Shown here: piece after piece, positions 58,901 to 64,000 of the stretch
Position numbering within the stretch: the first letter of the stretch is position 1
Layout: each line of letters starts with the position of its first letter
Assembly (NCBI RefSeq): GCF_963966145.1
Contig: NC_091054.1
Span: forward strand, 10,788,001-10,852,000
Source: Tenebrio molitor
Taxonomy: Eukaryota > Arthropoda > Insecta > Coleoptera > Tenebrionidae
DNA: 64,000 nt
Reading direction: 5' to 3'
Notes under the pieces: model-generated
The model's input: the letters and a program-made list of their open reading frames with translations, nothing else
What the model was told of the DNA's origin: nothing
The model's database searches: none
Made by a program: the position numbers and the translations under genes

Positions 58901-61863
58901 GTCGGCATCACGCCCGTCAAACCCCCATGACGACGGAGTACCCCAATTCGGTGTGCTTTTGGATTTGGTTTAATTCGGGTCGATTTGAATAAATAAATAA
59001 TTCATGGTTGATACGTGAACCGCACGGTTCGCCGTCCCCGTCGTGACCACCGGAACATCTCGCCGCTCGAGAATTCCCCGACGTCTCCGAAGGAAAAAAC
59101 GAAACTTCTTTCCCGTCGGCGCTTAAAATTAGACGGCTCGCGCGTCACACGCGCAAATAACTGCCGGAATTCTAAATAAACGATATGATGATCGGGTGAT
59201 TGCCGCGAGATGTGAACACGGCTTAACACGGGGGGTGGCCGACTTATCGATTCGCACCTCGATGAACGGCTCGATTCGACCTCGCACCTAAAGGCTGCCC
59301 ACCACGTGAGCGTATCTGCACGCAACAAGTGCACTTTCAAGGTCGTTCCCTTCGATCGGTCGCAAGTTACGTAAAGCGACCAGCCGACGATGTCCAACGG
59401 ATGGGGGGTTTTTCCGCGACACGTCGAATTTCGGTTCTCCATCGATCCTGCACCCCCGAAAGCTGCGAGTTGTTTTTCTCCCGTCGATGAGAAACCGTTC
59501 AGTTTTATCGTTCGTTTTTCGTGGAGTCGGCATAGACAAATCTGCCACCGAAATAATCCAATAAACATTGACTGCTCCCTTTTATGAGGGGAATAATTCG
59601 AGAATGTCGCAAGTTTCAAGGTTTTATTGATTCTGCATTGGCTCGAAAAGCGGGATGAACCTAGTTCCAGAAGAGGCGGAAGGGCGGAGCTTGTTGTTGG
59701 ACAAATGTGGACAACTTTGATGTAAATAAGAGTGTTTTTATCAAAGGGAGTCGGCCAACGGGGTCACTTTGAAGTGCGGAAAGACTTCTCTTCGAAATAA
59801 TTCGATCATATCACTTGATGACTTATGAGCGGTGGTGTCGAGTGCTCCTCCAATCTACAACGTAAACACCATCGCGCGCCATAAATTACCCAACTATCGA
59901 GGTTCCCGATTGAACAGATCCAGATGGGAGTCGACATCCAACAAACGATCATAAGCCTGTCGTACTCACACGAAGGCTTCGTTTCAATATTCCAACTGTA
60001 AAGTGAAACCTCCAACGGTTCTTCAACAACAATGAACTAATTATTTCCAAATGGGATCGTTACGGAGCACAATACCTCGCCTTATTAGATTTTTTCTTGG
60101 CGAGCGGAACCCGACGCACCTGAGCCTTCGTTCGGTCAAATAAATCTTGAACTTTTCGGCGTTGATCCGTCGAGGCGTTGCTTTCGAATCGCGATCTCTT
60201 TGTTTCCTAATCGACGGTTGATTGCCGACCGGACCCACAAAAAAACTGGTGATGTAACAGATCTGTTACGCACAGCCACAAACCGTCAGGTTTATCTCGG
60301 TGGGAATCTCGCAATCGGCGGCCTTGCGAAAACACCACCGACAACGGTCCCGTCCACCTTGGTCTCTCCAACTCCCAACCGTCGAAGAACCGACGATGCG
60401 AAATCTCAGGAAGGAAGTCGCCTGTCTCGTCGTCTACGTGGCCTCCATCCTAACTAGCCGGTCGCGACAGTTAACTCCACTTCGCACCACCTCACGGTTC
60501 ATCTTGCGGTTTGCTCCACTTTCCTCGGCTAGTAAGTCACGGTGAGCCGGTTCTCTCTTATTTCTGGAGAGTGAATTAAAAAAACCGGAGCGCATAAATC
60601 CAGATCTTGCGGCACGGGTTCTTCCTCATTGGCATTCCGCTTCGAAATAGATCTGAAACGGTCGGGCACGTGATCCAACTGGTAACGTCTGTTATTATGT
60701 TTTAATAGGACAGCCGGAGCGCTCGAAAGGAAGCGGAGATGGTGCCGCCGACGCCGCCACCGTCTGATTTACGATCCGGCTCGAAGGACCAGATATCGGA
60801 TTCGACGGGGTCGAGCGGCCGACAATGCGACGCAATTAGTGTCCAACTGCGATTTTCGACTTCGTTCTGGATCGTTTCGGCAGTGGAACTAGTCCCGCCG
60901 CCGAAACGCAAGACTTGTCGCCGTCGAAGGTCGCAACTGACCTCGTGAATCACCTCTCGAAGTGATTAGCTTCTTCCAAACGACATCGTGTGCGCACCGT
61001 GTCGTGGAAAAACGATTAAAAATGTATTTGAGCTTTTTCCTGTGTTGTCGTCATCGGTTCTCCAAAACGAATTTTTCCCAATGAACAACTATGGAATCGT
61101 AGTTTTCGATTACGAAGGGTTAATAACAAGACGAGCATGTGACGTTTAACATTTAGAGACATTTGGGTGGGTCTGGAGATAACCCGAAGGCGGCTCTCCT
61201 GTACAACAGCGTCTAATTAAAGTGAGCATGTTCCTTGCCACCAACTTGTATGCAAATGTCTGGGATTAGGATGTAAAACGCTACGAGGAGGTATTTCCAG
61301 ACGTTTGTTATCTTTTCGGATCCACTCTTACGGCACAAATTGAGTCGCGACGCCGTTTCGATAATTCCCCCCGTTTAAACCGTAAATCTTCACTTAAATC
61401 CTTTCGCATTGTTCGCCCTGTTGTGCAAACTCTTTCGAAACACCGTCGATATCTACTGATAACAAAAAAAATACAGGATCTGGACCGTTCCTCCGCTCTG
61501 ATTTCATCCTTCCGGAATGACGTTTGATCAAAACAGGAAAAAAAACAAACGACGTTCGTGTCCATACCGATAAACGTCAAGATCCCGTCCCGCTAGGAAC
61601 TGACGTAAACTCGGGTTCATTCTTCGTATGTCAATCGTTACTTTCTCGTTCTATAAATAAACATTCTGTCAATGGTGCGTCAGAGTTCGACAAGTGTGCC
61701 GCCGCCACCGCCGTCATACCTGTAGGGTGGCCCCCTTGTGGAGGGTGTCGCTCCTGGGTCCGCCGCCGTTAGGCAAGTCCTTCCACCTCAAGACACCCAT
61801 CACCGCCTGTCTGACCCACCCCCTCGGCAAAGTGTTCCTGTCCGTTTCCGCCAGGGTACGCAT
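43929..61863 (-). CDS. Rapgap1: Rap1 GTPase-activating protein
   Basis: Stimulates GTP hydrolysis by Rap1, in the cytoplasm and at membranes. Six exons on the minus strand: 61863-61720 (ATG start), 54562-54218, 50451-49751, 44972-44534, 44476-44132, 44069-43929. Phases close for about 704 aa. Exon 2 holds the YWVDGTDHD segment and exon 3 the RapGAP catalytic core. That includes NFKFGVLYQK, the GGLD...GHTG region and RKRHIGNDIVALVFQ, which contains the catalytic asparagine thumb (near residue 360). Exon 4 continues with VSVTARDDVPFFGP and LLTKLINAE, diagnostic of Rap1GAP. A serine-rich region with DTGLESMSS follows, and the last two exons encode a coiled coil of about 60 residues. I see no GoLoco motif. 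The first exon is inferred from ATG, donor GTATGA and phase 0, and other first exons may exist. Introns reach 7 kb. Confidence 0.88.
45865..46383. mobile_element. MITE/mariner-type relic in Rapgap1 intron
   Basis: TGATCAAAAAGTCTTTGGAT at the left and ATCCAAAGACTTTTTGATCA at the right are perfect inverted ends 519 bp apart. The internal minus-strand frame (46179-45901) shows no catalytic motif. Confidence 0.7.
48483..48744. mobile_element. 262-bp near-perfect hairpin element with 8-bp TSD
   Basis: Arms 48483-48592 and 48635-48744 (110 bases each) are complementary with a single mismatch. The ends are TAAGGTAC and GTACCTTA, with a 42-base spacer between the arms. The direct repeat CTAGTGAT flanks it (48475-48482 and 48745-48752). 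An 8-bp duplication fits hAT- or P-type transposition. The spacer contains ACGGGATGTTTGTATCG, which also occurs in the hAT element near 20670. It lies in the Rapgap1 intron between 44973 and 49750. Confidence 0.88.
50452..54217 (-). other. Rapgap1 intron, no internal gene recognised
   Basis: Mixed composition, becoming GC-rich after 53350. A long plus-strand frame (53239-54699) runs from here across the antisense of exon 54218-54562 but lacks any family motif. No transposon ends recognised. Confidence 0.45.
55905..55967 (+). pseudogene. Tc1-like transposase C-terminal scrap 1
   Basis: The frame reads PDLNPTQLLWDAVGKHQ then stop. This is the conserved S-P-D-L-N-P...W-D block before the last catalytic acid of Tc1-family DDE transposases. 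No upstream continuation recognised. Confidence 0.6.
56134..56208 (+). pseudogene. Tc1-like transposase C-terminal scrap 2
   Basis: The frame reads SPDLNPAQLSWDAVGKHQ and then TSSS before a stop. It is a second, diverged copy of the same block 229 bases downstream in the same orientation, indicating a local duplication or two insertions of one element. Confidence 0.6.
57847..57939 (-). CDS. Possible alternative first exon of Rapgap1
   Basis: Minus-strand ATG at 57939, 31 open codons with LIYGFLATESRG, then CCCCAG|GTACAG. It ends in phase 0, as does the exon at 61720-61863, so it could splice to 54562 and give a different N-terminus. Codon use is GC-ending. No homologue is recalled; splice consensus and phase are the only support. 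Confidence 0.3.
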
Positions 61864-64000
61864 TTAGTCCAACACACACCAACACTGTTCCAGTGTCGTT
61901 TCACGCTCCGAACGCACCCTCAACACTCCGCATAACCTACATCATACGAACGAGAGCGCACTAACATACATAACGAGCGACTGTCGCGAACTAAACATTC
62001 GAAACCGTTTGAGGAGTTGAGGACACGGCGTGCTGCGCTACCTTTCCAGCGGACGAACCGACCAATGGAGGGCCCCCGAACTATACGCGAACAGACACGT
62101 TCGGTCGTCTCCGGCCCGAGGAACGGCCGCGGAGACGGCGCCGACGGGGTCGGCGCTTCGCGTGACCCGTCGATGCATTTCGGTCCTCTTGACATATTTA
62201 TTTATAATATGGGTCGAAGCACTTTGGACACGTGAAACCCGGGGCAGGTGCCGCCTGTCGGAAACGGCATGTGCCCCAACAGATGGTCCACGAAAGAGAC
62301 GCCGCTTGGTTGTCGACGGACGCCCGATCGAAAACATTCCTTGTTGCGGCCTTATCGAGGGCTCCGCGTCGCCTTATCACCTACAAGATGTGACACAGAT
62401 GGGTCAAAAATGAGAGACGGGAGGGAGAAGAAGTTTGACCGTTGGTTTGGTGAAGGTCAACAGAAGTGCTGTTACAGGTGTTGTCCGTTGTCTCGCGGCT
62501 CCCCTTTTACGCGACGTTTGTACAACTCGGTCTCCAATCTGGTAATTACAGTTTTTTCAGACTAACGGCCGAGTCCAGATTTTATCGAGACGTTCGAAAA
62601 ACGCGGAGTTCGTGCGGCGATCGCAAATCACAAGAGAAAACCTGAAAAGAATTGTTTTAACGCCTGGCACAAAAACATAACCCCATTTTGTGACACGTCA
62701 CCACATGATTGTTACCAGTGCCTCCACGAAACACTAAAATAAATTAGTTCCAGTCTATTTAGGCCGGATGATGTCTCAAAATTTCAATTTTTTTTTAATG
62801 ACGGTGAAAAAGAAATGACACCAACAAAAGTACTGCCAACTGCCAAATACGACTTCAACGAAGTACCTAACTGACGGAACAATCTTTTCAACACTTTATT
62901 ATTAAATTATGTATTTTTAAATTTGTTTGTTGTTGACCTACCCCGAGCAGACCTCTGATGGTTTTATTTTGCTCGTCTCGAGGACATCGCAAAGGTCTAG
63001 GGCCACATTTTTCGCATGATGGGCAACATTTTGTTGACATTAAAAATTACTTCAACAAATAAGACTGCGACTGATCTCAACCAATATTGTTTACTTGAGG
63101 CACAATTATTAACAAATCAATGGTCGACGACTGGATTTTTTGCAAATAAAATATTTTAAACGTTAATCGTGCAGGTGAGATAAGTGAGTAAGTGAGGTTA
63201 TGTTGGCGTCATACTGTGATTTTTTGCACTGAAATAAATGTTTCTCAATGTTTTTCTTGTGCAGATTCGTGTTCGCTGCGGTTGGTGAACGAGGGGTTGT
63301 CACAATTTTTTGTGAAAATTTGGTACCAAGCCGGACTTTTCCGTTCTTGCGGAGGGGTACAAAGATGAAACTAGACCGTAAAGTGCAAAGTCGTCGAAGA
63401 CATCAGAATAAATTACGGACGAAGAAGAAGAGGGCGCTGAAAAGACGGCTTTGTTGAAGTCCGATGGTAAAAAAGTCATCACGCAGCAATCTATTGCAGA
63501 AAACCAGTCTTGGAAGTCAGGTTGTAATTCGACCCCACGTATCCGTCCCCTTCGACCCCCTATCTTTGGTACTTTTCAATTCTGACCCGTGTTCGCTACC
63601 GCGACCACTCAGACGTGTCCCTTGTTCGAGATAATTCCAGACCCGACGACGTCTGTCTCCCCCTATATACCTGGCTCCGCACAAAACAATTCGATCTGAT
63701 TTCCGTTCGGGTCGTGTTTTTCGAAACGCACATCCGCTCGTTGTCTCGCTGAAAAAACAGCTCGTTCTTCTGGTTTCAATGGAATAATGTGCAATAAATA
63801 ACGAGTCGGAATCTTTCTCACAGATTGTGCCTCATTCAGAAGTTCAGAGGCGATCGGGTGCGCCGCACAATAAGGGTCAAGGTGGAAGCCGTAACTTTCT
63901 CGGGAAATAACAAGAAAAATACGAACAAGGCCGCGTCTGCAAGAAAAAAACAACGCAAGATGGCAACCCCGACCCTGCGAAACACAACCGCCGTTTGACC
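61864..64000. other. Upstream region of Rapgap1, no clear gene
   Basis: GC-moderate DNA, likely 5' UTR/promoter of Rapgap1 near 61864-62300. A small basic frame at 63365-63457 (plus strand, 30 codons rich in K/R) follows a GTGCAG acceptor-like site. It is unrecognised and is not called a gene. Confidence 0.4.

Noticed and set aside
63248..63457. Small lysine/arginine-rich frame
   Set aside because: Short and without homology or a convincing promoter or poly(A) signal. Could be chance.
1..64000. CRISPR arrays, operons, ribosome-binding sites, rRNA or tRNA genes
   Set aside because: No regularly spaced short repeats or rRNA segments were seen. The DNA is eukaryotic with spliced genes. No cloverleaf was convincingly identified by eye, but a tRNA scan was not run.

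Overview
The window reads as nuclear DNA of an insect, probably a beetle. Exons are GC-rich, intergenic DNA is AT-rich, and most introns are only 42-57 nt with GT..AG borders. The gene set is arthropod-like: lodestar/TTF2-type ATPases, a Spätzle ligand, RapGAP1. Repeats are mainly DNA transposons and MITEs. There is no bacterial-style operon. Species assignment is inference.

Layout: 834-1881 (+) is the last exon of a fatty-acid amide hydrolase 2-like gene. 2365-3049 (-) is a complete two-exon NEDD8 protease (SENP8/DEN1). Head-to-head with it, 3553-6675 (+) is a nine-exon lodestar/TTF2 SNF2-family ATPase. This is followed by a decayed second copy (7068-8891) and an intact, shorter third copy (9161-13282) that lacks the acidic N-terminal region. 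From 13.98 to 21.5 kb lies a Russian-doll insertion: a MITE is split by a hAT element with a perfect 8-bp target duplication. That hAT contains a second copy of the MITE, which is itself split by a 4.7-kb element flanked by TTAA, which carries further elements.

A Spätzle-family gene (spz4-like) runs 25167-32662 (+). Its signal-peptide exon is separated from the rest by a 6.25-kb intron packed with nested TA-flanked MITEs. 35020-38682 is a degenerate P-superfamily element with perfect 50-bp terminal inverted repeats, a transposase relic, a 5'-truncated non-LTR retrotransposon and a MITE. 38927-40669 (+) is RIOK3 (518 aa), tail-to-tail with NUP42 (40741-42048, -).

The right third is one long gene on the minus strand, Rapgap1. 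Six coding exons between 43929 and 61863 encode about 704 aa, and its large introns contain a near-perfect 262-bp hairpin element and Tc1-type transposase scraps.

Functionally the genes are ordinary housekeeping and signalling loci: neddylation control, transcription termination, Toll-ligand, ribosome maturation, mRNA export and Rap1 GTPase control. The unusual content is the lodestar duplication cluster and the transposon architecture. All exon borders were read by eye from splice consensus, frame continuity and family similarity. No search was run.
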